This document shows, one piece after another, positions 54,462 to 63,908 of a DNA stretch of 64,000 nucleotides (positions are counted from its first letter, which is position 1; the number at the start of each line of letters is the position of its first letter). A model generated the notes under the pieces. The model made no database searches, was not told the DNA's origin, and saw nothing but the letters and a program-made list of their open reading frames with translations. Position numbers and translations under genes: made by a program. The stretch lies in NCBI GenBank assembly GCA_037482015.1, contig JBBFKT010000008.1, positions 35,665 through 99,664 on the forward strand, in the 5' to 3' direction. This DNA is from Thermodesulforhabdaceae bacterium. GTDB lineage: Bacteria > Desulfobacterota > Syntrophobacteria > Syntrophobacterales > Thermodesulforhabdaceae.

Positions 54462-55406
54462 GTGGAAAAGAAAAAAGGGTTAGGAAAATCCTTCAAAGAT
54501 GTCCTTTCTTCACCCGCAGATTGGATGTTTCGAGAAGATTTTCAAGTTTTCTTCTGCCCAGTGGAAAACCTTGAACCGAATCCTCATCAGCCCAGATCTG
54601 TTATAGAAGATCAGGATCTTGAAGAACTAGCAGCATCCATAGCCGAAAAAGGCGTGCTCCAGCCTTTAATTGTAACTCGCTCTGAAGAGCCGGGTCATTA
54701 CAGAATTATCGCCGGAGAACGCCGATGGCGGGCAGCTCAAAAAGTCGGGATCAAGGAAGTCCCGGTCATACTCAAAGACGCTACGCCTTCTGATCTTCTG
54801 GAAATCGCTCTCATAGAAAACATACAACGGAAAGATCTCTCTTGCATCGAAGAAGCCCTGGCATACGCCAAACTCCAGAAAGAATTCGGGCTTTCTCAAC
54901 AAGAAATTGCTCGCCGAGTGGGTAAAAGCCGATCTGCAGTTGCTAATACCCTTCGTCTCCTTTCCCTACCCCAACCTATCCAGGAAGACATTCTCAACGG
55001 GCGACTCTCTATGGGACATGCTCGAGCGATAATGGCAATCCCATCCGAACAGGAACAATTAGCCATGCGAGATAAAATCATCCGACAGGGGCTTTCCGTT
55101 AGAGCAGTAGAAAATATGGTTTATCAACAGTTCGGGGAAACTACTGAGGAAGAAAACAATAAAAGCGATGCGGAAATTTTCACCCATGCGGATGACATAC
55201 TGTTGGAACAGGAAAATCGTATGGCTTATCTGGAAAAACGCTTAAGATCCATTCTCGGTATGAATGTGCGCATACGAAAGCGCGGAAAGACCTCAGGACA
55301 GGTCTTGATATTCTTTCGGTCAGAAGAAGAGTTAAACCGACTTATCGAACGCCTGCAGACAATTCAGGTTGAACAAGGAGATCACAATGAAAATAGCAGT
55401 AATTGA
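54462..55406 (+). CDS. parB: Chromosome-partitioning protein ParB
   Basis: A 314-residue ParB/Spo0J protein, GTG start two bases after the parA stop. The CTPase domain has PNPHQPR and ENIQRKDLS with GERRWRAAQ; the central helix-turn-helix is LSQQEIARRVGKSRSAVANTLRLL; the C-terminus holds the dimerisation helix. The 3' end overlaps the DUF3842 gene. Confidence 0.97.
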   Translation: MEKKKGLGKSFKDVLSSPADWMFREDFQVFFCPVENLEPNPHQPRSVIEDQDLEELAASIAEKGVLQPLIVTRSEEPGHYRIIAGERRWRAAQKVGIKEVPVILKDATPSDLLEIALIENIQRKDLSCIEEALAYAKLQKEFGLSQQEIARRVGKSRSAVANTLRLLSLPQPIQEDILNGRLSMGHARAIMAIPSEQEQLAMRDKIIRQGLSVRAVENMVYQQFGETTEEENNKSDAEIFTHADDILLEQENRMAYLEKRLRSILGMNVRIRKRGKTSGQVLIFFRSEEELNRLIERLQTIQVEQGDHNENSSN

Positions 55407-55830
55407 TGGACAGGGTGGTGGAATCGGATCGGTCATTATTAAAAAAATCAAGGAAATATACGGCGAAAAGGTTGAAGTTTGGGCTTTAGGCACAAACGCT
55501 ATTGCTACATCTCAAATGCTAAAAGCTGGTGCAAACAAAGGTGCAACAGGATCCCACGCCATATGTTATTGCGCTCCAAAGGCTGATATTATCATCGGTC
55601 CCATATCCATTATTATTGCTCATGCCATGATGGGTGAAGTTACTCCAGAGATCGCTCTGGCTATAGGTTCATCTTCGGCCCATAAACTCCTTTTACCTCT
55701 TACACAGGAACCAGTTTCTATCATTGGCGCCATAAGAGAACCTCTCCCACACCTTGTAGATCGCCTTGTAACAGAGTATCTGGGATCTCTTTTTGCTGAA
55801 ACTCAAGGTGAAGGAGGAATTCGTGAGTGA
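55387..55830 (+). CDS. DUF3842 family protein
   Basis: A 147-residue protein with an N-terminal Rossmann-like start (MKIAVIDGQGGGIGSVI) and a Gly/Ala-rich core (IIIGPISIIIAHAMMGEVTP), matching the DUF3842 family of unknown function found mainly in anaerobes. The ATG at 55387 follows AAGGAGATC; it overlaps the end of parB by 20 bases. A nucleotide-binding fold is likely, the reaction is unknown. Confidence 0.8.
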   Translation: MKIAVIDGQGGGIGSVIIKKIKEIYGEKVEVWALGTNAIATSQMLKAGANKGATGSHAICYCAPKADIIIGPISIIIAHAMMGEVTPEIALAIGSSSAHKLLLPLTQEPVSIIGAIREPLPHLVDRLVTEYLGSLFAETQGEGGIRE

Positions 55831-56413
55831 GCTTCATCTCGTTCTTGGAGGTGCTAAAAGCGGGAAAAGCTTCTACGCTGAGCAAATAATAACTGCTGCA
55901 CATCCCCCTTACATTTATATTGCTACGGCTGAAGTGTTAGATGAAGAAATGGCCGAACGAGTAAAGCATCATAAGGAGCGACGTGGTAAAGACTGGATAA
56001 CTTACGAAGAGCCTCTAAAGCTTACCGAACTGCTAGAAAGCTTACTCCCAAACCAGCTACCAATTCTTGTGGATTGCATTACTCTGTGGCTCTCAAACCT
56101 TCTCATTGCAGAAAAAGCACCAAAAGAAGCTGTGGAACGTCTATGTTCTGTCTTAAATCATCCACGTTCTGCTCCTATAGTTCTTGTTTCCAATGAAGTG
56201 GGCTGGGGAATTGTGCCAGATAACGCATTGGCAAGAAAATTCCGAGATGTCGCCGGTTGGGCAAATCAAAAATTAGCCGCTGTTTGCACTCATGTTAGCT
56301 GGATGATTGCTGGCATTCCGATACTCATCAAACACCCACAAAGCGGGATGGTATTTAATCCACATGTATTAAACACAAAATCTAGTCCACATACTCCCAA
56401 AAGGCTTGATTAG
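55823..56413 (+). CDS. cobU: Adenosylcobinamide kinase/guanylyltransferase
   Basis: A 196-residue enzyme that phosphorylates adenosylcobinamide and transfers GMP in the cobalamin lower-ligand pathway. The P-loop is GGAKSGKS, followed by YIATAEVLDEEM and DCITLWLSNLL, and VSNEVGWGIVP is a family hallmark. GTG start at 55823 behind AAGGAGG, 8 bases before the DUF3842 stop. cobS follows at once. Confidence 0.95.
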   Translation: MSELHLVLGGAKSGKSFYAEQIITAAHPPYIYIATAEVLDEEMAERVKHHKERRGKDWITYEEPLKLTELLESLLPNQLPILVDCITLWLSNLLIAEKAPKEAVERLCSVLNHPRSAPIVLVSNEVGWGIVPDNALARKFRDVAGWANQKLAAVCTHVSWMIAGIPILIKHPQSGMVFNPHVLNTKSSPHTPKRLD

Positions 56414-56416
56414 CCA

Positions 56417-57160
56417 ATGTTAAGAGATTTTTTACTGGCTCTTAGCTTCCTAACGCGCTGCCCGGTTCCACAACGAATATTTGAGTCAAATCAGTTGCAA
56501 TTTTCTCGAGCCTTTGTGTTCTTTCCCCTGATAGGTGCTTTACTTGGAACAGTAATAGCCGGGTTCTTAGCTGTGAGTCGCTACCTATTCCCCACATTTA
56601 TTTCTGGTTTTCTAGCAACAGGTCTCATCCTTTGGCTTACTAGAGCTCTCCATCTCGATGGCTTCGCCGATTGGATAGATGGCTTGGGAGGTGGTTACAC
56701 CCCCGAAAAACGCCGGGAAATTATGAAGGACAGTCGCATAGGCACCTTTGGAGCTGCATCTATCACGATTATTATCGGAATTAAGGCTTTTTCTATGGGC
56801 GTTCTTCAGCAGGCTGGAGCCTGGCAGGGAATTATAATAGCGCCGGTTTGCGGACGATTCGCAATGGGACTTTTAGCATGGCGAGCACAGGGGAACAATC
56901 AAGGCCTGGGAGCAAAGTTTATCGAAGGATTTTCCTGGAAAATTCTTGTCCTATCTTTTATGTGGTTTTTGCCCTTTTTATTCTGGCATCCTGTTTTCGC
57001 CATTGTTGCCATGGTCACTTCTATAAGTGAAGTGCTACTGTTAAAGCGTGGTTATATTGCATCCTTTGGAGCTATTACGGGCGACCTTTTCGGCGCCACC
57101 TGCGAAATTGTAGAAACGACCATTTTTCTTCTCGGGGTGGCGTTCTTTAGAATTCCTTAG
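56417..57160 (+). CDS. cobS: Cobalamin 5'-phosphate synthase
   Basis: A 247-residue membrane enzyme that joins adenosyl-GDP-cobinamide with alpha-ribazole (phosphate). The active-site motif LHLDGFADWIDGLGGG and RREIMKDSRIGTFGA are intact; about seven helices are predicted. It lies 3 bases after cobU. Two steps of nucleotide-loop assembly are encoded here, without cobT or cobC in view. Confidence 0.95.
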   Translation: MLRDFLLALSFLTRCPVPQRIFESNQLQFSRAFVFFPLIGALLGTVIAGFLAVSRYLFPTFISGFLATGLILWLTRALHLDGFADWIDGLGGGYTPEKRREIMKDSRIGTFGAASITIIIGIKAFSMGVLQQAGAWQGIIIAPVCGRFAMGLLAWRAQGNNQGLGAKFIEGFSWKILVLSFMWFLPFLFWHPVFAIVAMVTSISEVLLLKRGYIASFGAITGDLFGATCEIVETTIFLLGVAFFRIP

Positions 57161-57183
57161 AATTGCAGAAGGAAGCAACAACC

Positions 57184-58182
57184 ATGAGTGACCAGTCTCT
57201 TATAGAGATTCTACGCATATTTAAATCTTCGCCTGATAAGGAACTTTCAGGCGAAGAACTGGCATTAAGGTTTGGCATCACAAGAACGGCTGTTTGGAAA
57301 AAAATACAGAAACTCGAAGAACTGGGCTATGTTTTTGAGAAAAAACCTAAACAGGGTTATCAACTAATTTCAGTGCCCGATTTGCTACATCCCGTAGAGA
57401 TACTAAGTGAACTTAAAACATCATGGTTTGCTAAACGTTACTTTTACTACAGAGAAATCGATTCTACAAATACTGAAGCAATGAAGCTAGCTATGGAAGA
57501 AGGTCCTGAAGGAATAGCGGTCGTAGCAGAAAGCCAGACAGCAGGACGAGGCAGGCTTGGTAGAAGTTGGGTTTCTCAGCCTAAAAAAGGTCTTTACTTT
57601 TCTTTCGTGTTGCGTCCTTCCATAGAACCCCGTGAAGCTTCACAACTCACTCTCCTGACGGCTCTCGCTCTTGTTGAAACATTACAGAGCCTCTATAAAA
57701 TTCCCGCCATGGTAAAATGGCCTAATGATATAGTTGTTGAAGGCAAAAAAATCGCCGGAATTCTTGCAGAAGCTCACATGGAACCTCAGAAACTAAAATT
57801 CGTTGTTGTAGGAGTTGGGGTCAACGTTTTTTACAGCCAGGAAGATTTTGTCGGCAACTTCAGATATACTCCTACCTCCATATCTATAGAACTCAAGAAC
57901 TCCCCCGCATTTATAAGAAGGCAGGATATTCTTGTCAGTTTCGGAAAAACATTCGAAGAATTTTACGAAACCTTTCTTATTTCAGGCTGGCAACCCTGGA
58001 TAGAAAAACTACGGAAGGCTTCCATGCTTCTGGGAAAGTTTGTAACCATCAACACAGGACGTGAAAAAATTTCTGGAACTGCTGTTGATTTTTCAACCAC
58101 CGGAGGACTCATTCTTAAACTTCCTTCCGGTGGAGTTCAAGAAATATGGATCGGGGATGTGGAACAGGTAACATGGGAATAA
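57184..58182 (+). CDS. birA: Biotin-protein ligase and biotin-operon repressor BirA
   Basis: A 332-residue two-function protein. The N-terminal winged helix (ELALRFGITRTAVWKKIQ) can bind the biotin operator; the ligase core has IDSTNTEA, AGRGRLGRSW and VKWPNDIVV. A C-terminal SH3-like domain completes it. The ATG at 57184 lies 21 bases after an in-frame TTG that could also start. It is the last gene before the convergent dksA-like gene. Confidence 0.95.
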   Translation: MSDQSLIEILRIFKSSPDKELSGEELALRFGITRTAVWKKIQKLEELGYVFEKKPKQGYQLISVPDLLHPVEILSELKTSWFAKRYFYYREIDSTNTEAMKLAMEEGPEGIAVVAESQTAGRGRLGRSWVSQPKKGLYFSFVLRPSIEPREASQLTLLTALALVETLQSLYKIPAMVKWPNDIVVEGKKIAGILAEAHMEPQKLKFVVVGVGVNVFYSQEDFVGNFRYTPTSISIELKNSPAFIRRQDILVSFGKTFEEFYETFLISGWQPWIEKLRKASMLLGKFVTINTGREKISGTAVDFSTTGGLILKLPSGGVQEIWIGDVEQVTWE

Positions 58183-58186
58183 AAAT

Positions 58187-58549
58187 CTATTCGCCTCTTA
58201 TTTTCTCTAATGCCTCTTGCTTACGTTTGCATTCAATACAAAGAGTTGTCACAGGACGGGCTTTAAGTCTTTCAATATCAATGTCATCACCACATTGTTC
58301 GCAAATTCCAAAGGTGCCATTTTCGATTCGCTCAAGAGCCTCACGGATCTTCCCAATAAGCTTTCTTTCCCGTTCCCTAATTCGAAGCAAGAAACTTCTT
58401 TCAGCTTCTGCTGATGCTCGATCAGCCGGATCAGGGAAAAAAGTTCCGTTATCGCTCATGTCTTGAACAGTCTTTTCCGCCTCTTCCAAAAGTTCTCGCA
58501 GCCGATCCTGCAAGAGTTTTTTGAAGTAAAGCAAATCTTCTTGTTTCAT
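58187..58549 (-). CDS. DksA/TraR-family zinc-finger protein
   Basis: A 120-residue protein with a coiled coil (LLQDRLRELLEEAEKTV), the acidic tip region (DPADRASAEAERSF) and a C4 zinc finger (CEQCGDD ... CIECK). The coiled-coil tip enters the secondary channel of RNA polymerase and modulates stringent-response promoters. It is shorter than E. coli DksA but of normal length for this DksA-like group. Confidence 0.92.
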   Translation of the reverse strand: MKQEDLLYFKKLLQDRLRELLEEAEKTVQDMSDNGTFFPDPADRASAEAERSFLLRIRERERKLIGKIREALERIENGTFGICEQCGDDIDIERLKARPVTTLCIECKRKQEALEKIRGE

Positions 58550-58662
58550 AGGGATCTACTCCTCGCAATCGAGATTATCTTCTTCAACCACTGTTTGCGG
58601 CTATCAACATCCCAAAAGCATAGGAAAAGATGCCGCTTGAGCGGTTTTTAGCAAAAGGATCA

Positions 58663-59154
58663 TTAATAGGAGCGATTGAACACACCACTTTTCCCGCCAG
58701 ATTTATAAACAAGTCGTATTTGGTCTATAGTCATCATTTTGTCAAGAGCTTTGCACATGTCATAGATAGTCAAAGCAGCAATAGAGACAGCGGTAAGGGC
58801 TTCCATTTCTACCCCAGTTTTATCAGTCGCTTTTACAACGGAAAATATGGCAATAGCTGGAGGCTCCCATTCTATTTCAAAATCAATATTGACAGACGTT
58901 AGCGCTAACTGATGGCAAAGCGGTATAAGTTCCCATGTTTTTTTAGCTCCCATAATTCCTGCTATCCGAGCGGCTTCCAGAACATTCCCCTTGGGTGCAT
59001 CTCCACTGAGAATAGCCTCTAAGACCTCACGTGACATTTTAACTTTACCTTCTGCTCTGGCCTCCCTCAAAGTTGGGAACTTTTCAGTAACATCCACCAT
59101 TCTGACCTGACCCTTTTCATCAAGATGAGTAAAAGAGCTGTTTGTTGAACTCAT
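58663..59154 (-). CDS. moaC: Cyclic pyranopterin monophosphate synthase MoaC
   Basis: A 163-residue enzyme of molybdopterin synthesis, converting the MoaA product to cyclic pyranopterin monophosphate. PLCHQLALTSV holds the active-site His, and KATDKTGVEMEALTAVS and DMCKALDK hold the catalytic Lys region. Intact; no other moa genes are adjacent. Confidence 0.97.
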   Translation of the reverse strand: MSSTNSSFTHLDEKGQVRMVDVTEKFPTLREARAEGKVKMSREVLEAILSGDAPKGNVLEAARIAGIMGAKKTWELIPLCHQLALTSVNIDFEIEWEPPAIAIFSVVKATDKTGVEMEALTAVSIAALTIYDMCKALDKMMTIDQIRLVYKSGGKSGVFNRSY

Positions 59155-59231
59155 GAATAACCTCTTTTTTCTTCTTCCTTATAAAAGAGCATAGCGGTAG
59201 TGATCACTTCTTCCACAAAAACAGACAATTA

Positions 59232-61310
59232 TTATACTACCATAAACTTAAATAACTCTTCAAAATTCTCAACAACCTTACATGATGGCAAATTAGCAAA
59301 AACCCAGCGACCATAACCTTTGGTCCTTATTCTTATATCAAATATGCCCACCACACCACAGTCGCGAGATGATCGTATCAGCCGTCCTATGCCCTGCCGC
59401 AAACCAAGAATCATTTTCGGAACATAATAGTCCATGAAAGGATCTCCACCAGACATAGTGATATACTGAGAACGACCTTCAACAAGAGGATCAGAAGGCG
59501 AAGGAAAAGGAAGTTTATCAATCAAAAGAACTTGAAGACTTTCCCCGGGAACGTCAATTCCTTCCCAAAAAGTGCCTGTGGCAATAAGTATAGAACCGGT
59601 TTTAACACGAAATTCTTCAAGCACATGAGATCGCGATCCTTCACCTTGAACAAGTATTAAGCGGTCGGGCAGTTCTTTTCGAAGACCATCTGCAATAAGC
59701 TTCATATTACGGTAGCTGGTGCACAAAAATAGTGTTCCCCCAGGAAAAGATTTAACTATAGGGACAGTATATTGGAGAACAGCGTCTATGAAGCCTGGAT
59801 CATCAGGCATTGGAAAATGAATCGGAGGTATGAAACACATCATTTGATCTTCGTAAGAGTAAGGAGAACCAATAGTTAAGGTTTTGGTTGATGGATCAAG
59901 ACCTACGTGAGTCTTAAAATAATCAAAATTCGATCCGCCACCAGAATTTGCCACAGCAATGGTGGCAGATGTGAAAATAACGGAAGAATATGATCCAAAA
60001 AGTGATTCGGAAACTGAAGTTGAAGCGTTGAGAGGCGTGAGATAGAGAGAAAAGCCGTGATCGTTCATTTCGAACCATATGAAACTGTCGGGGGATTGGT
60101 TATCAGCTAGTTGAGAAAGAACGCTTTGACATCCATCAGCCATGGTAATGGATGTCAGGTGATCTTCTTTGGTTTCGTCCAAAATAAGCCTTATACTATG
60201 GTAGCCATCAGCAATAGCTTTAACAATATCCATAAACTTGGACATCTCGGAACTATCACGTAAAACTTTTTGAAGGTTCGCTCTCATTTCTCCTGGTGAT
60301 ACTGTTGATAAATCACCTGACTTGCTTACATATGCCTGATTTATAATACCAAGCAGGATGTCATGGTAATCAATAATCTTTTGTTCTATCTTTGTGTATT
60401 CTTTCCAGACTTCTCCTTTTCTTCCAGTAGCAAAGCCCAACTCTTCTGCGAGTTTTGCTAAGTAAGAAGAGTGATAAGAAACCGTAAAAGCGCGAGTAAT
60501 CACGTCGGGTAGGTGATGAGCTTCGTCGATGATGAGCACATCAGCTGAAGGGATAACTTCAAAAGCCTGGAAAGCCTTTCCGGCAAGATCTGTGCAGAGA
60601 AGGTAATGATTAACAACTATGAGTTTTGCGGATGAAGCTTTTTTTCTGGCGTTCATAACAAAACAGGAACCAAAGAAGGCACAGCGCGGTCCGGGACACT
60701 GTTCAGGGGAAGCACCTAGAACATATCCCAGCATCTCTTCCCAATTAGGTTTTTTGTATGTAGCAGAAAGTTTCGCTTGACTTGCCAACTCGATAGAGAG
60801 TTCGGAAAGTTCTCCTGTGGAGGTTTTCCTGAGCCATCGCCTAAAAATCTTGATAAATTCCCCTAATCCGTCGTAATTTCCAAAGACTTGAGCCAGTTGC
60901 CCTCTCATGATTTCCTGTTCAAGCCTTCCAAGTCTCCTTTTGCAAAGATAATTCAATCTACCTTTGAGAAGACACACACTATTCTTGTCTTTGAAATGAT
61001 TGGGAGCTACCTTTTCCAAAAGAAAAGGAATATCTTTTCGAACAAGTTGATGCTGAAGGGTTTTCGTAGCGGTTGAAATAACAGCCCTTTTCCCGGAAGC
61101 AAAGATAGGAGTGAGATAAGCAAGGGTTTTCCCTACCCCCGTTCCGGCCTCTACAATAATATGTTCTTTCTTTTCTATAGCATCAGCTATGGCTAAAGCC
61201 ATTTCTAACTGTTGTTTACGATATTCATAATAAGGAAACAATTTGGCAAAGAGACCTTCTTTTTCCGGAGATCCAAACCACTCTTGGAGAGTTTTTGTTA
61301 TGTCTGTCAT
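59232..61310 (-). CDS. dinG: DinG-like ATP-dependent DNA helicase with Fe-S cluster
   Basis: A 692-residue superfamily 2 helicase. Walker A VEAGTGVGKTLAYLTP, the four-Cys cluster region (CLLKGRLNYLC ... CPGPRCAFFGSC), the DEAH box LIIDEAHHLP, and motif VI GIGRLIRSSRDCG are in order. This is the DinG/XPD group that unwinds forks, R-loops or G-quadruplexes. It overlaps the penicillin-binding protein gene by one base. YoaA is the close alternative name. Confidence 0.9.
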   Translation of the reverse strand: MTDITKTLQEWFGSPEKEGLFAKLFPYYEYRKQQLEMALAIADAIEKKEHIIVEAGTGVGKTLAYLTPIFASGKRAVISTATKTLQHQLVRKDIPFLLEKVAPNHFKDKNSVCLLKGRLNYLCKRRLGRLEQEIMRGQLAQVFGNYDGLGEFIKIFRRWLRKTSTGELSELSIELASQAKLSATYKKPNWEEMLGYVLGASPEQCPGPRCAFFGSCFVMNARKKASSAKLIVVNHYLLCTDLAGKAFQAFEVIPSADVLIIDEAHHLPDVITRAFTVSYHSSYLAKLAEELGFATGRKGEVWKEYTKIEQKIIDYHDILLGIINQAYVSKSGDLSTVSPGEMRANLQKVLRDSSEMSKFMDIVKAIADGYHSIRLILDETKEDHLTSITMADGCQSVLSQLADNQSPDSFIWFEMNDHGFSLYLTPLNASTSVSESLFGSYSSVIFTSATIAVANSGGGSNFDYFKTHVGLDPSTKTLTIGSPYSYEDQMMCFIPPIHFPMPDDPGFIDAVLQYTVPIVKSFPGGTLFLCTSYRNMKLIADGLRKELPDRLILVQGEGSRSHVLEEFRVKTGSILIATGTFWEGIDVPGESLQVLLIDKLPFPSPSDPLVEGRSQYITMSGGDPFMDYYVPKMILGLRQGIGRLIRSSRDCGVVGIFDIRIRTKGYGRWVFANLPSCKVVENFEELFKFMVV

Positions 61311-63706
61311 CAGAATAGTCCTGACTTGTAAATCGATTCTCCCGTATCTCCCACGTCTTCTGGAATTTCTTTATCATCCACAGTAGTACTTTCTTCTTCC
61401 GTAGTAGTAGAAGGTTCCAAACTGGCTTTGTAGGAAGAAACCGTATCGGCTTTAAAAGGCACATAAGCTATTTTTTCTCCTTCAGATGAAGGGGCTTTCA
61501 CGAAGACAACTTCTGGGGGAGGCGTAAAGGGCTTTATGGGCTTGTCGGTAAGCCATTCTTTCATGAAAGTCGTCCATATGGGGCATGCAACCTTCCCTCC
61601 AGCTTCGCCCGCACCAAGGGATTTAGTATTATCGTCATAACCGACCCATACGCCCGCAATGTAATCAGGTGTGTAACCAATAAACCAGGCGTCTCTAAAT
61701 TCGTTACTTGTGCCTGTCTTCCCTGCAACAGGTCTTCCAAGAGCTTTTGCAGCTTTACCTGTGCCTTCCTGAACAACGGCCGTGAGCATATCCGTGATGA
61801 TGTAGGCGGTATCGGGAGAGATAGCTTTTTTCTGTATTATGGGAAATTCTTCCATCACATTTCCGTTTCGATCTAGGACTTTAGTAACAAATCGGAAAGG
61901 AACAAGGACACCATTATTGGCAAAAACGGAATAGGCTTGAGTCAGTTCAATGACAGGAAGTCCAGAAGCACCAAGAGAAAGAGCTAAAGTAGGGGTTAAG
62001 GGTGATTCTATACCAAGCTTTCGAGCCATATCTATTACTTCATCAATACCTACAGCATTAGCGAGTTTTACCGCCACAACGTTTCTGGACAAAGCCAGAG
62101 CTTTTCTCAAGGTCATAGGACCCATGAAAGAACCATCGTAATTTCCGGGTGTCCATAGCCTGCCACTACCGCCCTTGAAAACAACGGGAGAATCAACCAC
62201 TGTTGTAAGTTCGGTAAAACCATGATCTACAGCAGCGGCATAAACTATGGGCTTGAAAGCCGAGCCGGGTTGACGACGAGCCTGAGTAGCTCGGTTAAAT
62301 TGACTGGAACGGAAATCGCGCCCACCCGCGAGAGCAAGAACATCACCTGTTTTAAGGTCGGCAAGTATAAAGGCGCCTTCTACTTCAAGGCTTTGCTCCA
62401 GCATTAATGTTTTTGATGGTTGAGACGCCTCATAGCTTTCCTTTTTTGATTTTCTTGGTTTTTCTAAAATATTTTTCACAGAAACTTTGATAACCGATCC
62501 CGGCTGCAGGAGGGATTTCATGGTGTAATAACTTTTCCCTGTCCATTCCCAACCGGTTCGTTCAAGGAAAAGTTCTTTAGGGCCAAGTGATACCAGAAAA
62601 GCCTTTTTTCTGTCATCACTTCCAATTACCAGACCTTCTAAGACCTGCCCTTCAGAAATATTGGGCTGTCGTTCCCTTAATTCTCGTATAAAGTTTTTCC
62701 ATTGGCTTTTAGGAACCACTCGAATAACACCCTTAAAACCGTGACGTTTTTCATATTCTGAAAGTCCATTCAACAAAGCCTTTTCAGCTAGAAGTTGAGC
62801 TTTAGGATCATAGGTGGTGTAAATTTGCAGCCCTTCTTCATAAAAGGTTTTCTCTCCGTAGCGATCTATCATTCGACGCCTAACTTCTTCAATGAAATGA
62901 TTCATTTCTTTCAGGGACCTTCCTCTTTGTCCCTTTAATTCAATGGGGTATTGTCGTGCTGCTTCTGCATCTTTGTGAGAAATGAAATGCTCCTCTTCCA
63001 TTCGACTAATAACGAATAGCTGTCTTCTTCTTGCCTCATCAAAATTATCGTAAGGGTTAAACTTAGAAGGAGCCTTTGGAAGTCCTGCAATGAGAGCCGC
63101 TTCAGCTATTGTAAGATCCTGAACATGTTTTCGGAAAAAGGTTCTTGCTGCTGCTTCCACTCCGTAGGCACCCGCTCCAAAGTAAACCTGATTAAGGTAA
63201 AGCTCCAGGATTTCATCTTTAGAAAGGAACTTGTCTATTTTGTAAGCCAGTATGGCTTCACGAATTTTCCTTTGCCAGGTTCGTTCTGGGGAAAGGAGAA
63301 GAGATTTAACCACCTGTTGAGTGATTGTGCTTCCACCTTGAACTATAGTTCCGGCTTTAATGTTAGCAAGAGCAGCCCGAAATACGCTCCATATATCTAT
63401 ACCGGGGTGTTCGTAAAATCGAGCATCCTCCACAGCCAGAAAAGCTTTGATGACGTGAGAGGGCACATCCTGAATTCGCACAAGATAACGCCTTTCGTGA
63501 TAGAATTCAGCTATAGGCGTTCCATCAGCGGCATACAGGGTCGTGACTATGGGAGGACGATAGTTTTTAAGAGAACTAACGGATGGAAGTCCTTCAGTAA
63601 TGTGGTTGTAAAGCGAGACACCCACTCCAACCGCAAAAGCAAGAAAGGATATAGGGACCACCAATAATATTATGATCCAAAAAGATAAGGCGCCTTTTCG
63701 GTTCAT
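61310..63706 (-). CDS. mrcA: Class A penicillin-binding protein PBP1A
   Basis: A 798-residue bifunctional peptidoglycan synthase. An N-terminal anchor (about 8-32) precedes the GT51 glycosyltransferase (EDARFYEHPGID; GGSTITQQVVK; ELYLNQVYFG) and the transpeptidase with SxxK (SAFK in QPGSAFKPIV), SxN (SRN) and KTGTS. An OB-like insert lies between them, and a Ser/Thr/Glu-rich tail of about 60 residues ends the protein. Intact. Confidence 0.96.
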   Translation of the reverse strand: MNRKGALSFWIIILLVVPISFLAFAVGVGVSLYNHITEGLPSVSSLKNYRPPIVTTLYAADGTPIAEFYHERRYLVRIQDVPSHVIKAFLAVEDARFYEHPGIDIWSVFRAALANIKAGTIVQGGSTITQQVVKSLLLSPERTWQRKIREAILAYKIDKFLSKDEILELYLNQVYFGAGAYGVEAAARTFFRKHVQDLTIAEAALIAGLPKAPSKFNPYDNFDEARRRQLFVISRMEEEHFISHKDAEAARQYPIELKGQRGRSLKEMNHFIEEVRRRMIDRYGEKTFYEEGLQIYTTYDPKAQLLAEKALLNGLSEYEKRHGFKGVIRVVPKSQWKNFIRELRERQPNISEGQVLEGLVIGSDDRKKAFLVSLGPKELFLERTGWEWTGKSYYTMKSLLQPGSVIKVSVKNILEKPRKSKKESYEASQPSKTLMLEQSLEVEGAFILADLKTGDVLALAGGRDFRSSQFNRATQARRQPGSAFKPIVYAAAVDHGFTELTTVVDSPVVFKGGSGRLWTPGNYDGSFMGPMTLRKALALSRNVVAVKLANAVGIDEVIDMARKLGIESPLTPTLALSLGASGLPVIELTQAYSVFANNGVLVPFRFVTKVLDRNGNVMEEFPIIQKKAISPDTAYIITDMLTAVVQEGTGKAAKALGRPVAGKTGTSNEFRDAWFIGYTPDYIAGVWVGYDDNTKSLGAGEAGGKVACPIWTTFMKEWLTDKPIKPFTPPPEVVFVKAPSSEGEKIAYVPFKADTVSSYKASLEPSTTTEEESTTVDDKEIPEDVGDTGESIYKSGLF

Positions 63707-63908
63707 TTGATGTTGTTTTCTCCCTTTTTGTTAGAAAATTTTAGTTTCGGCACTAGCCAATACGCTGGTAGTTCTAGAACATGGAAATGTTAGTGTAAAG
63801 CGGATTTTCCTAAGTAAACCATCTCGGTAAGAGATCATCTCTTGGCTCATGTACAAACCTGGTGCAATAGAGTATACTATACTGGACTTTTTCTCCTGGA
63901 GTTGATGT